Source of the DNA: a virus
IMG/VR virus record: IMGVR_UViG_3300034110_000167
Span: 1 to 61,418 of that record
Length of the DNA stretch: 61,418 nt
Direction: 5' to 3' (one strand)
Within the stretch, counting starts at the first letter, position 1. Each line of letters starts with the position of its first letter. Shown piece after piece: positions 28,601 to 35,070 of the stretch. The position numbers and the translations under genes were made by a program. The notes beneath the pieces were generated by a model, which searched no databases, had not been told where the DNA came from, and worked only from the letters and a program-made list of their open reading frames with translations.

Positions 28601-29494
28601 GCTCAGTTAATTTACAACCAAAGAACTAAAAAGTATGATGTGTTTAACAACGCTATTGGTACAAGTCAGTCACGACAAATGGTAGTTATGCCTATCCAGT
28701 CTATTGACGGTGACTTAGTTAAGTCTACTACACTATCTGTGAATAAAAATAGATCAACTCCAGTACCTATTTTATGGGTACACGACTCAGCTATTTCTAC
28801 TCCGGGCGGCTCATTGCTGTATCGTAATGCCTATAACAATATCTCTATTCCTAAAGCTATTCCTCAAATTGCTAAGTTTGGAAATCAATTTGCAGCTGTT
28901 ATTAAAGACAGTGAAGAAGCGGTGTTCAACAAAGTAATGGAAAGGGGTCGTCCAGTAAGTATCGGTGATCAAGGGGACTTCCCTGCACTAGGCTCTTACC
29001 TAGATGAGCAGTTTGAAAGAGTACAAGATGATGGTGCTTATAAACAAATCTTCTTAAAGAGAGCTTATAACAACGAAACAACTTGGCTGAAATACCAACA
29101 GAAGACTAACGCTATTCTAAAAGAAGCTGAAGCTAATGGTTGGAAAGCACCAAGAAGTATTCCCGATACAGCCAATATGACTGGTGAACAGATCAGAAGA
29201 CACCTTGCGGTTACACCAAGGCAATTCAAAAACTTAGTTAATCTTTCTAAAGAAATGTTAAAGCTAAGTGGACCCTCAAATAGGTTTGATTCTTGGGTTC
29301 GTAACTTCGCAAGTAATGTTAATGATACTGCTTCTAAGCTAATGACTGCATCTAAGAAAGATGGTATTGGTCAAATGACTTATGGCGCTACTGGTGAACG
29401 TGCTGGTATTACTAAGTCTAAAGCTATTGCTGAACAAATGGATATTAAACGAGACGAAGAGTTCGTAGCTAAATACGAAAAAGCTTTTAAGTAA
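25700..29494 (+). CDS. Putative virion-packaged single-subunit RNA polymerase (N4 vRNAP-like), 1264 aa
   Basis: The last and convergently terminated internal virion gene contains the four landmarks of T7-family RNA polymerases in order. The T/DxxGR region appears as SNQRFF with Arg542, followed by SKNATRDML. Motif A is DDGNQNGI with Asp725 aligned to T7 Asp537. Motif B is SKDFFKKPLMQNAYG with Lys805 and Tyr813-Gly814, at the exact 8-residue spacing of T7 Lys631-Tyr639. Motif C is ILWVHDSA with His1028-Asp1029. The N-terminal about 400 residues are Pro/Ala/Gln-rich and may serve packaging or ejection. Enterobacteria phage N4 injects a polymerase of this kind to transcribe early genes. This one is far shorter than N4's (about 3500 aa). 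No function was assigned by search; the call rests on motif order and spacing. Confidence 0.8.
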   Translation: MAIQTKVAPLGSPKSGLSLDQMLALQGQTTAAMGTVPAPVEDPRATVQATVDQYMPDPMAIPQPTAPSEEVLASTPTIRTYEDIARASGSQFGARPVEEPVLDAQGNPVVDPMTGMPQMRVITPEDYANQQSIEKASQLNTMEAMEGMAQDPYGQAKDATSALLSGKQDSMFNASARDVAKSSMDEDTIDRYSDKTATALATIVSQTNDALFTANARIKSEMKGADGSSVLIAAGLKAAAEDGFSSPEELADLGLVFGVALAKSASQGKVEKGEKEGTGKVMSESGASVDDATYMLDFINSIKHFATNGLNRMGKKVSAKAVNEMAKAVAMDAIDRGAVKVFHIGDRPVVQMSSDIKDIARDLQIASEALVGDYGRRRSSSTPNRSGTSFAANRPQLTKRSIKKGDLVTTAAEATKDILGSVGLMFGAKDIQYKEIELGLVMSPEYLEKDSQGKIKWSNHWAAKRLGVSEKDFNAAKMKTKPEKDFNPADPDAVRRFEAQQEYQATEVINNKLKTIEFDIKNAKSSPGIRYSEWVHSLSNQRFFPNSFDVDYMGSKNATRDMLGFAVKEYVTSDMLFDPRTVENLKQKAIGILRMPGEKQNEALEKLTPSERGAIGTMLNAVIGYYSAVEGSNPDIVKEAPASIVSKYTPAIGDKLAEAGRDYNAFLVDPMNASDNIQELLAGMEKGESMGSKNLWDDMFNLKAASLIPETKRKHIPLTHHAFDDGNQNGIFLQALFFGSPDNAIRLGTFNPSLDDMREYAMNTMIANLEENLKDNIEANDAFRNFFKAVRDKQGKAVMSKDFFKKPLMQNAYGKDASMFGDMMVEILTNVYPDEAQQYLLNSSVYNRDVDKASSALSDALESTLREVINSKSTQVLKDIGRYTAILNQTVMMPGITGDTYVLTPVEVVPINKANDSGEILPIKLDDGTTVMVKYKAYESDTFINSEGQEVTVESSAMGYSPAASKGAQLIYNQRTKKYDVFNNAIGTSQSRQMVVMPIQSIDGDLVKSTTLSVNKNRSTPVPILWVHDSAISTPGGSLLYRNAYNNISIPKAIPQIAKFGNQFAAVIKDSEEAVFNKVMERGRPVSIGDQGDFPALGSYLDEQFERVQDDGAYKQIFLKRAYNNETTWLKYQQKTNAILKEAEANGWKAPRSIPDTANMTGEQIRRHLAVTPRQFKNLVNLSKEMLKLSGPSNRFDSWVRNFASNVNDTASKLMTASKKDGIGQMTYGATGERAGITKSKAIAEQMDIKRDEEFVAKYEKAFK

Positions 29495-29499
29495 GCAAA

Positions 29500-29547
29500 T
29501 AAAAACCCCTACTAGGATTATTCCTAATAGGGGTTATTTTTTTTTTT
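29500..29547. terminator. Bidirectional terminator between convergent blocks
   Basis: AACCCCTA (29504-29511) and TAGGA (29513-29517) pair with TCCTA (29522-29526) and TAGGGGTT (29528-29535) around a TTAT loop, with one C-A mismatch. A long T-run follows on the plus strand, and the minus strand reads GGGGTTTTTATTT. It separates the last plus-strand gene from the last minus-strand gene. Confidence 0.95.
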
Positions 29548-29803
29548 ATTTACTTAGCTCTTTAATTTGGGACCGTACATCATCAGCTAACTTATCAGCC
29601 AAAGATAAAGCACTATCACTATCAATACCACGCTCAAGGTAAGACTCATAATTCTCTCGGTGCATTGCTTTAATAGCAGCATCATTAATGGCAGGTGTAT
29701 TAGCTAGCCGTGGGTCTAGCCCAAGGGTAGAGCATACATCCTGATCGGTTGTTTCGGTATCACCACGAAGGGCAAATAAATTATAATGTTTTAACTCAGA
29801 CAT
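29546..29803 (-). CDS. Hypothetical protein, 85 aa
   Basis: I place the start at the ATG at 29803 (MSELKHYNLFALRGD). GGAAAG lies 7 bases upstream and the gene overlaps the end of the Dps-like gene. An earlier in-frame ATG at 29818 is possible. The product is acidic and helical. No family is recognised. It is the last gene of the minus-strand block and ends at the bidirectional terminator. Confidence 0.65.
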   Translation of the reverse strand: MSELKHYNLFALRGDTETTDQDVCSTLGLDPRLANTPAINDAAIKAMHRENYESYLERGIDSDSALSLADKLADDVRSQIKELSK

Positions 29804-30222
29804 GAATCTACTTTCCATTTAAGTTTAGAGACTCCAGTCATATAGTCTCCGATATATGTTTCTAAGGCACCGTGGCCCTCAGCACCTGCTTCTTCATATA
29901 GTTTTTGGCTACAATCAAGAATCATTTTAAGATCATTACAGGTATTTGTCAGCATATCCTTTAACTTAGTCTCACCGGCAGATACATTAACAATACTGTC
30001 TGTAAGATAACTCTTCAAACTAATAGGTACTTTGTAACCCATTTGACGAAGCTGTTCGTTTAATGTGTCATGGTTCTCAAAAAGATATGTGTATACTTCA
30101 CTAAACAAATTGTGATACTGAACAAAGTCAGGACCAACAACGTTAAAGTGGTATACATGTGCGTTAAAATATGCCAGAAAATTATCGGCAATAAGGTTAT
30201 TCAGTTTTGTTTGGCAACTCAT
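29791..30222 (-). CDS. Dps-like ferritin-family protein
   Basis: The 143-aa protein shows the Dps ferroxidase signature: HFNVVGPDF with His25, then QYHNLFSEVY with His37 and an acidic residue five further on. The predicted layout is four helices, with a closing KLKWKVDSCLS segment. Dps proteins form 12-mers that oxidise and store iron and protect DNA from oxidative damage. Phage copies are known mainly from aquatic metagenomes. Whether it acts in the cell or in the virion cannot be told. It overlaps both neighbours in a compact operon. Confidence 0.85.
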   Translation of the reverse strand: MSCQTKLNNLIADNFLAYFNAHVYHFNVVGPDFVQYHNLFSEVYTYLFENHDTLNEQLRQMGYKVPISLKSYLTDSIVNVSAGETKLKDMLTNTCNDLKMILDCSQKLYEEAGAEGHGALETYIGDYMTGVSKLKWKVDSCLS

Positions 30223-30352
30223 TTGTTTCCTTTGTTTCAGGGAACAACTCTTGCTGCTCCACTTCTTTTACTTTCTTACCAAAGATAGTATCCCAATTAC
30301 TTCGGACTTTATCTTCATCACAGGGTCTACGCCCTGAACCTTTACCACTCAT
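30197..30352 (-). CDS. Small conserved phage protein, 51 aa
   Basis: The frame reads MSGKGSGRRPCDEDKVRSNW, then DTIFGKK, and ends PNKTE. The combination KGSGRRP followed by NWDTIFGKK is one I recognise from small proteins of many phages, with no known function. It overlaps the start of the Dps-like gene by 26 bases. A GAAGG lies upstream of the ATG. Confidence 0.7.
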   Translation of the reverse strand: MSGKGSGRRPCDEDKVRSNWDTIFGKKVKEVEQQELFPETKETNELPNKTE

Positions 30353-30366
30353 AATATACCTTCATG

Positions 30367-30543
30367 TTATTTTAACTTCATAGACAGGTTAAAATTAGGC
30401 GCTTGATAGCTACCCCATCCCATCTCTACAGACAATGCTTCTAACTCTAAATCTAATAAGAAAGCCCTATCATCGTGAAGAATTTCTTCAGGTGTCAGAT
30501 CATAGTTAGGGTTCATGTCTGCAATGTCATGTTCATTAATCAT
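30367..30543 (-). CDS. Small acidic hypothetical protein, 58 aa
   Basis: The ATG at 30543 overlaps the stop of the upstream gene (ATGATTAA). The product is MINEHDIADMNPNYDLTPEE, then helical, ending FNLSMKLK. No family is recognised. The overlap and the GAAGAAG upstream support translation. Confidence 0.6.
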   Translation of the reverse strand: MINEHDIADMNPNYDLTPEEILHDDRAFLLDLELEALSVEMGWGSYQAPNFNLSMKLK

Positions 30544-30871
30544 CTTCTTCCTCTGATATTGCTTCTAAGATACTTTTATTACCACGCTTCTTATTAGCTT
30601 CTGTGTTTAGTTTAATAAAGTCTGTAGTAGCTTCTTCTAGATATGTTCTTAGGTTTGTTAATTCAAAGATTAATAAATTTAGTTTATCCATTTTTTCTTT
30701 AACAGCTTTGGCTTCCCACATATTGAAATCAAGATCAATACGTCTGTTACAGTCAGTCAGTGTAACATCACAACCAAAGTTCCATGCCGTATAGTTAGCA
30801 TCTACTTCAATACAAGCAATCCCTTTTGTTTTGTTAAGGAATTTCCTTACATGATATTTCTTTTTAGCCAT
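30536..30871 (-). CDS. Hypothetical protein, 111 aa
   Basis: The start is the ATG at 30871 (MAKKKYHVRKFLN). A longer in-frame reading would begin inside the tRNA-Arg gene and is rejected. The N-terminal half is beta-like with Cys and Trp. The C-terminal half is a helical or coiled segment with an acidic end (SEEEDD). No family is recognised. AAGGATTAAA lies just upstream. Confidence 0.65.
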   Translation of the reverse strand: MAKKKYHVRKFLNKTKGIACIEVDANYTAWNFGCDVTLTDCNRRIDLDFNMWEAKAVKEKMDKLNLLIFELTNLRTYLEEATTDFIKLNTEANKKRGNKSILEAISEEEDD

Positions 30872-30888
30872 TTTAATCCTTAGGTTAT

Positions 30889-30963
30889 TGGAGGGTAGTA
30901 GAGGAATCGAACCCCTATTCAAGCGGTAGAAGCACTTTGTATTATCCGTTATACGAACCACCC
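30889..30963 (-). tRNA. tRNA-Arg (TCT)
   Basis: A full cloverleaf can be drawn: acceptor GGGTGGT/ACTACCC with one G-T pair, D stem GTAT/ATAC, anticodon loop CTTCTAC (TCT), T loop TTCGATT, and encoded CCA. It reads AGA, a codon rich in this AT-rich genome. Confidence 0.9.
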
Positions 30964-31012
30964 AATAGTTTGCACCCTTTATTTTACTATGCGGGTGCTA
31001 CATAGGACGCCT
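30964..31012 (-). other. Short spacer with a 6-bp hairpin
   Basis: GCACCC (30972-30977) pairs with GGGTGC (30993-30998) across a 15-base loop, between the homing endonuclease gene and tRNA-Arg. There is no T-run, so it may be a processing site and not a terminator. Confidence 0.4.
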
Positions 31013-31537
31013 TTACTGTGACGACAACAGCCCTAAGGTATTCCCATTTAAGGGAGGGATCTTTTCAAAGCTATATCCTTGATGTGTACTTTGTTTACCA
31101 TTTAAACATTTATACACTGCTTCTGGAGTAAAACCAAAATCTTTTAATTCATTTTTACCTGATAATGTAATTGACACACCATCTTTAACAGCCTTAATTT
31201 TGTATTTAGTTAAACCAATTCTACTTTTATTACCAATAGCTTGTTTACCATTAGGTTTAGGTGGCTTACCACCTCCTTTAATAATGTTCCAACCTATTTT
31301 ATCATTAGGTCTAAGCATTTCTTCAGCAAGCAAAACTAATTCTTCATCTAATCCAACAACTAACGGTTGCTTAATTAATTTATCCCAAGAATATTTTGAT
31401 ATAACATTATTTAAAATAGCGTTAGGGTAAGCAAAGTGTTCTTTCATTCGCCTATCAAAATTATTTGTAATGCCAATATATCCTTGAGAGTTATAGTCAT
31501 TATGGTTAGGACTACAGATCCAATATAATGTATACAT
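31013..31537 (-). CDS. GIY-YIG homing endonuclease with NUMOD-type DNA-binding module
   Basis: The 174-aa protein has a GIY-YIG domain at its N-terminus (YWICSPNHNDYNSQGYIGIT, then NNFDRRMKEH, with Arg30 and a later Glu). A basic Gly/Pro/Lys linker follows, then a C-terminal NUMOD1/IENR1-like repeat (LSGKNELKDFGFTPEAVYKC). This layout is that of free-standing phage homing endonucleases. It sits inside the tRNA cluster, between tRNA-Met and tRNA-Arg, a common site for such mobile genes. Confidence 0.88.
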   Translation of the reverse strand: MYTLYWICSPNHNDYNSQGYIGITNNFDRRMKEHFAYPNAILNNVISKYSWDKLIKQPLVVGLDEELVLLAEEMLRPNDKIGWNIIKGGGKPPKPNGKQAIGNKSRIGLTKYKIKAVKDGVSITLSGKNELKDFGFTPEAVYKCLNGKQSTHQGYSFEKIPPLNGNTLGLLSSQ

Positions 31538-31552
31538 ATAGTCCTTTCTATT

Positions 31553-31626
31553 TGGAAGCGGGTACTGGATTCGAACCAGTGATGCTGCGAGCTTATGAGA
31601 CTGCAGTAGTGACCACCTTACCCGCT
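31553..31626 (-). tRNA. tRNA-Met-like (CAT), irregular
   Basis: The acceptor AGCGGGT/ACCCGCT is perfect, the T arm (ACTGG/CCAGT, loop TTCGAAT) is canonical and CCA is encoded. The anticodon loop is CTCATAA (CAT). The anticodon stem only pairs with a bulged base, and the D arm is short (GGT/ACT). It may be a diverged or decaying copy, or one read as Ile after modification. Confidence 0.65.
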
Positions 31627-31632
31627 ATTGTT

Positions 31633-31709
31633 TGGTCTCAAGAACCGGACTCGAACCGATAACCAATGAATTATGAGTTCACTGCTCTAACCAGTTGAGC
31701 TATCTTGAG
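31633..31709 (-). tRNA. tRNA-Met (CAT)
   Basis: A regular cloverleaf: acceptor CTCAAGA/TCTTGAG, D arm AGCTCAACTGGTTAGAGC, anticodon loop CTCATAA, T loop TTCGAGT, encoded CCA. A CAT anticodon could also decode ATA if the cytosine is lysidylated. The sequence alone does not decide this. Confidence 0.9.
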
Positions 31710-31717
31710 TATTTGTT

Positions 31718-31793
31718 TGGCATACCCCGTAGGACTTGAACCTACAACCTGTGGGTTTGGAATCCACTGCTCTGCCAATTGAGCTAGAGGCAC
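31718..31793 (-). tRNA. tRNA-Trp (CCA)
   Basis: Acceptor GTGCCTC pairs with GGGGTAT with several G-T pairs. The D arm is AGCTCAATTGGCAGAGC, the anticodon loop TTCCAAA (CCA), the T arm GTAGG/CCTAC, and CCA is encoded. One A-C mismatch closes the anticodon loop. Confidence 0.88.
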
Positions 31794-31800
31794 ATTTGTT

Positions 31801-31888
31801 TGGTGGATGCTCTTGGAATCGAACCAAGTGTGCTCCTTAGAGCGGAGGATTTACAATCCCCTGAAGTCACCAATGCTTCTCAACATCC
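31801..31888 (-). tRNA. tRNA-Tyr (GTA), long variable arm
   Basis: Acceptor GGATGTT/AGCATCC, anticodon loop TTGTAAA (GTA), a long variable arm (CGCTCTAAGGAGC) as expected for bacterial class II tRNA-Tyr, T loop TTCGATT and encoded CCA. Confidence 0.9.
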
Positions 31889-31894
31889 TTTGTT

Positions 31895-31970
31895 TGGCTG
31901 GCAAACCTGGGCTCGAACCAGGGACATCATGATTAACAGTCATGCGCTCTACCAACTGAGCTATATGCCA
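31895..31970 (-). tRNA. tRNA-Asn (GTT)
   Basis: Acceptor TGGCATA/TTTGCCA with one T-T mismatch, D arm AGCTCAGTTGGTAGAGC, anticodon stem CATGA/TCATG with loop CTGTTAA (GTT), T arm CCTGG/CCAGG, encoded CCA. It is the first tRNA downstream of the promoter repeat at 32057. Confidence 0.92.
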
Positions 31971-32056
31971 AAAGGGTATACGTCTCATATACCTAGTATT
32001 TCGTTTTGTATACCGTATAATACTTACTACGGGGTTAAGTCACCGAGAATCCCCAG

Positions 32057-32078
32057 TTTCCTATTAGGAACCGGCTAG
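32057..32078 (-). promoter_or_regulatory. Phage promoter repeat, minus orientation, upstream of the tRNAs
   Basis: On the minus strand the sequence is TAGCCGGTTCCTAATAGGAA followed by AC. It overlaps the last codons of nrdB, whose C-terminal Ala-Gly-Ser-stop is encoded by GCC GGT TCC TAA of the element. It faces the tRNA cluster, which otherwise has no obvious promoter. Confidence 0.65.
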
Positions 32079-33044
32079 TTTACCCCAGTCCCAGTCACCT
32101 TCCATACCATTAATAGAGTATTCAGTAACACGCTTCTCAAAGAAATTGTCATGGGACACACCATTAAGAATCCAGTCTAACCAAGTCAGTGGATTCTCTT
32201 TTACTTTGAAGTTAGTCTTAAGACCTAGTTGAAGCAATCTACGATCGGTAATATACCGGATGTACTGCTTAACATCTTCTTTAGTAATACCTTCAATATC
32301 ATATTCGGCAAATGCAAGATCAATAAAGCTATCTTCAAGACCAACTACATCTCGAGCCATCTGATAAATCTTAGATTTAAATTCATCATTAACTACTTTA
32401 GGGTGCTCATTACAGAACTCCCTGAATAGCCGTGAGTTACCTTCTACGTGTACAGTCTCATCTCTAATAGACCATTCAACAATAGTGCTCATACCTTTCA
32501 TCTTACCAAACCGTTGTAGGTTAAGTAGCATAACAAAGGAAGCAAACAAAGATACACCTTCGTTTAATACTGACTTAGCTAATGACAAGGCCAAGCCCGA
32601 TTGTGTTGATGAGTCAGACCTAGCCATAAAGTCAATCTTGTCCGACATTTCTTTATAGTCAAGAAACTTATGAAACTCTTCGTCAGGTAAACCTAAGGTG
32701 TCGTTGAGTAAAGCATAAGCACGTTGGTGGGTACCTTCACGACCAGCAAAGGAACCTAACATAACTCGTACTTCATTGTTTTTAAACTTAGGAATTAAGA
32801 AGTCATAATAGTTCTGACCTACTTGTACATCGCCCTGAGTAAACAACCGTAAGATATTAGTAATAAAATCTTTTTCACCATTTGTTAACTTGATTTTCCA
32901 ATCATTAACGTCTTCAGATAAGTCAGCCTCATCCTCTGTCCAGTGAATCTCTTCGTGTTTCTTAGTAATTTCTACAGCCCATTCATGGTTAAATGGTTTG
33001 TAGGTCTTAGAGAAATTTAGTAATGATGACATATTATCCTTCAC
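32064..33044 (-). CDS. nrdB: Ribonucleotide reductase class I small subunit
   Basis: The 326-aa protein has the di-metal ligand motifs of NrdB: EGTHQRAY (Glu, His and the radical-type Tyr four residues after the His), LNEGVSLFASF and IRDETVHVEG. It generates the radical used by NrdA to reduce ribonucleotides to deoxyribonucleotides for phage DNA synthesis. The start overlaps the end of nrdA by 11 bases, so the subunits are coupled. It ends inside a promoter repeat. Confidence 0.95.
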   Translation of the reverse strand: MKDNMSSLLNFSKTYKPFNHEWAVEITKKHEEIHWTEDEADLSEDVNDWKIKLTNGEKDFITNILRLFTQGDVQVGQNYYDFLIPKFKNNEVRVMLGSFAGREGTHQRAYALLNDTLGLPDEEFHKFLDYKEMSDKIDFMARSDSSTQSGLALSLAKSVLNEGVSLFASFVMLLNLQRFGKMKGMSTIVEWSIRDETVHVEGNSRLFREFCNEHPKVVNDEFKSKIYQMARDVVGLEDSFIDLAFAEYDIEGITKEDVKQYIRYITDRRLLQLGLKTNFKVKENPLTWLDWILNGVSHDNFFEKRVTEYSINGMEGDWDWGKLAGS

Positions 33045-35013
33045 AAGCTTTACATTCGTTATCTTCTTGAACTACTTCAGTTAACTCTTTGTAGAGTTCG
33101 TTGAATCCCCCAATGTATACACCATTGAGATATACCTGAGGTAAGGATCTAACATCAGGTCGTCCTGTGATTTCTGCTGCTGTTTTGCCTGTAGTTGTGA
33201 TGTCAACATATTCAAATTCAATTCCTCGGGAGTCAAGCAAGGACTTTGCCATAGTGCATTGGGGGCAGTTTGGTTTACCATAAATAATTGTTTCCTTAAT
33301 TTCAATCAATTTGTCTTCCTTTACCTTTTCAGATACATTCTCTGCCCGTTGTTTAGCTTCGGTACGTAAGTAGTATAAACCTTTAAGACCTTTATCCCAT
33401 GATTTAAAGTGTACCGAGTTAACATAACTTCTGTCAGCACCTGCAGGGAACGCCAGATTAACTGATTGCCCTTGGCAGATATATCTTTGACGATCTGCTG
33501 CATGGTCTACAACCCAATGCTGATCTAATTCAAAGAATGTTTTAAAAATATCTTTTGTTTCTTTGGATAAATCTAAGTGTTGAATACTACCTTTGTTAGT
33601 AATAATAGAAGACCAAACAGCTTCTGTATTCATACCTAGTGCATCAAGCTTCTTCTCAAGGTATTTGTTTTTAACTAAGAAAGAACCTGCACGGGTACGG
33701 TGAGTGTAAGCATTTGCCTTGTTAGGCTCAATACTAGGAGACGTACTCAGTAAAATACCTGAAGAGGCGTTAGGCGCAATAGCTAGTAGGTGAGCATTAC
33801 GTTTGCCGCTACCAACCATATCTAAGGCTTCTCCACGATATTCACCTAACCAATAAGTTTCTTTTAAAGCTTGTTGCTTAATACGACTGAAAATAGTAAT
33901 GTTGTTTAGACGGGCTTCATCAGATTCAAAAGGAATACCTTTACGTTGTAAATATTCATGGAAACCCATAGCACCCAGACCAATAGAGCGTTCATGTTTA
34001 GCTGAGAACACAGCCCGTGATAATGCATCATGAGCGTTCTCAATAAAGTATTCTAGTACGTTATCAAGCATACGTACTAAGTCTTCAACCATATGGGTAT
34101 CTTTCCAATCATCGTAGTATTCTAAGTTGACTGAAGATAAACAGCATACTGCGGTACGGTCTTCACTGGTAGGTAAATGAATTTCATTACACAAATTACT
34201 ACCGTGAATTTTAAGACTTTTATCCTTTAGTTCTTGTGGTAAAGCTTCGTTAGCCGTATCAATAAAGTTTAAGTATGGTTCACCAGTACGGAAACGAGTC
34301 TCAAGCAACTTAGCCCACACAGTACGTGCATCTAGGAATTCACCTGTGTTACCTACTTTGGGGTCTACCAATTCATAGGTTTTACCGCTCCGAACACAAT
34401 CCATAAAATGATCACTGATATTAACAGCATTATGGAGATTAAAACACTTACGATTAACATCGCCTGTGGGAATACGTAAACCAATGAATTCAAGAATATC
34501 AGGGTGATCAATGTTAAGATAGGCAGCATAAGAACCTTTCCGGGTTTTTCCTTGTCGATAAGCAGTCATATCAGCATCTACTGTATGTAAGAATGGGATA
34601 GGGCCAGGCGCTACGTCCGATACTGAACGAACATCAGACCAATGGCCACCAACACCACCACCCATTACAGACAACCAACGTAGCTCAGAGGAATGATCAA
34701 TCAAGCCTTGTACAGTATCAGGTACGTATGTAAGGAAACAACTAATAGGTAATCCTTTAGCTTTCTGACCGTCAATAGGTGCATTTGAAAGCACAGGAGA
34801 GGCAAACATAAACCACTTCTTAGACACATAGTCATACAGACGTTGTGCCAAGTCTTCGTCTCGTACACCTTTGTATACGCTCCATGCCCATGCTGCTCGT
34901 GCAAACACGTCTTGTGGGGAATTTTCACCCTCTTTAGAATAAAAATCCATGATCATATCTACAGCATAATCTGTAAGCAAAGTATCACGGATGTATTCAA
35001 TCTTAATATTCAT
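33034..35013 (-). CDS. nrdA: Ribonucleotide reductase large subunit with fused glutaredoxin
   Basis: The 659-aa protein has the catalytic NLCNE (Asn273, Cys275, Glu277), the redox cysteines at Cys92 and Cys290, and the paired tyrosine region of NrdA. There is no ATP-cone at the N-terminus, so the usual dATP switch may be missing. Residues about 575-645 are a glutaredoxin domain (KPNCPQC, Cys583/Cys586, later LPQVYLNG and GGF). The last residues, ECKACEG (Cys654/Cys657), look like the swinging redox tail of NrdA placed beyond the glutaredoxin. A promoter repeat lies upstream at 35039. Confidence 0.95.
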   Translation of the reverse strand: MNIKIEYIRDTLLTDYAVDMIMDFYSKEGENSPQDVFARAAWAWSVYKGVRDEDLAQRLYDYVSKKWFMFASPVLSNAPIDGQKAKGLPISCFLTYVPDTVQGLIDHSSELRWLSVMGGGVGGHWSDVRSVSDVAPGPIPFLHTVDADMTAYRQGKTRKGSYAAYLNIDHPDILEFIGLRIPTGDVNRKCFNLHNAVNISDHFMDCVRSGKTYELVDPKVGNTGEFLDARTVWAKLLETRFRTGEPYLNFIDTANEALPQELKDKSLKIHGSNLCNEIHLPTSEDRTAVCCLSSVNLEYYDDWKDTHMVEDLVRMLDNVLEYFIENAHDALSRAVFSAKHERSIGLGAMGFHEYLQRKGIPFESDEARLNNITIFSRIKQQALKETYWLGEYRGEALDMVGSGKRNAHLLAIAPNASSGILLSTSPSIEPNKANAYTHRTRAGSFLVKNKYLEKKLDALGMNTEAVWSSIITNKGSIQHLDLSKETKDIFKTFFELDQHWVVDHAADRQRYICQGQSVNLAFPAGADRSYVNSVHFKSWDKGLKGLYYLRTEAKQRAENVSEKVKEDKLIEIKETIIYGKPNCPQCTMAKSLLDSRGIEFEYVDITTTGKTAAEITGRPDVRSLPQVYLNGVYIGGFNELYKELTEVVQEDNECKACEG

Positions 35014-35038
35014 TGTTGTTCCTTGTTAGTATTTATTG

Positions 35039-35061
35039 TTAGGTATTAGGTACCAGCTATT
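35039..35061 (-). promoter_or_regulatory. Phage promoter repeat, minus orientation, upstream of nrdA
   Basis: The minus strand reads AGCTGGTACCTAATACCTAA. It shares GGTACCTAATA with the other copies and, like the copy at 43932, replaces the GG-AA end by CCTAAC. It sits in the 57-base gap between the RNA polymerase and nrdA genes. Confidence 0.65.
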
Positions 35062-35070
35062 CTCGCTACA

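Noticed and set aside
30872-30961. N-terminal extension of the 111-aa protein
   Set aside because: The longer frame would start with a GTG inside tRNA-Arg. The ATG at 30871 has an AAGGAT leader.
31800-32078. Plus-strand open frame (92 aa) across tRNA-Tyr and tRNA-Asn
   Set aside because: It is the complement of two well-formed tRNA genes.
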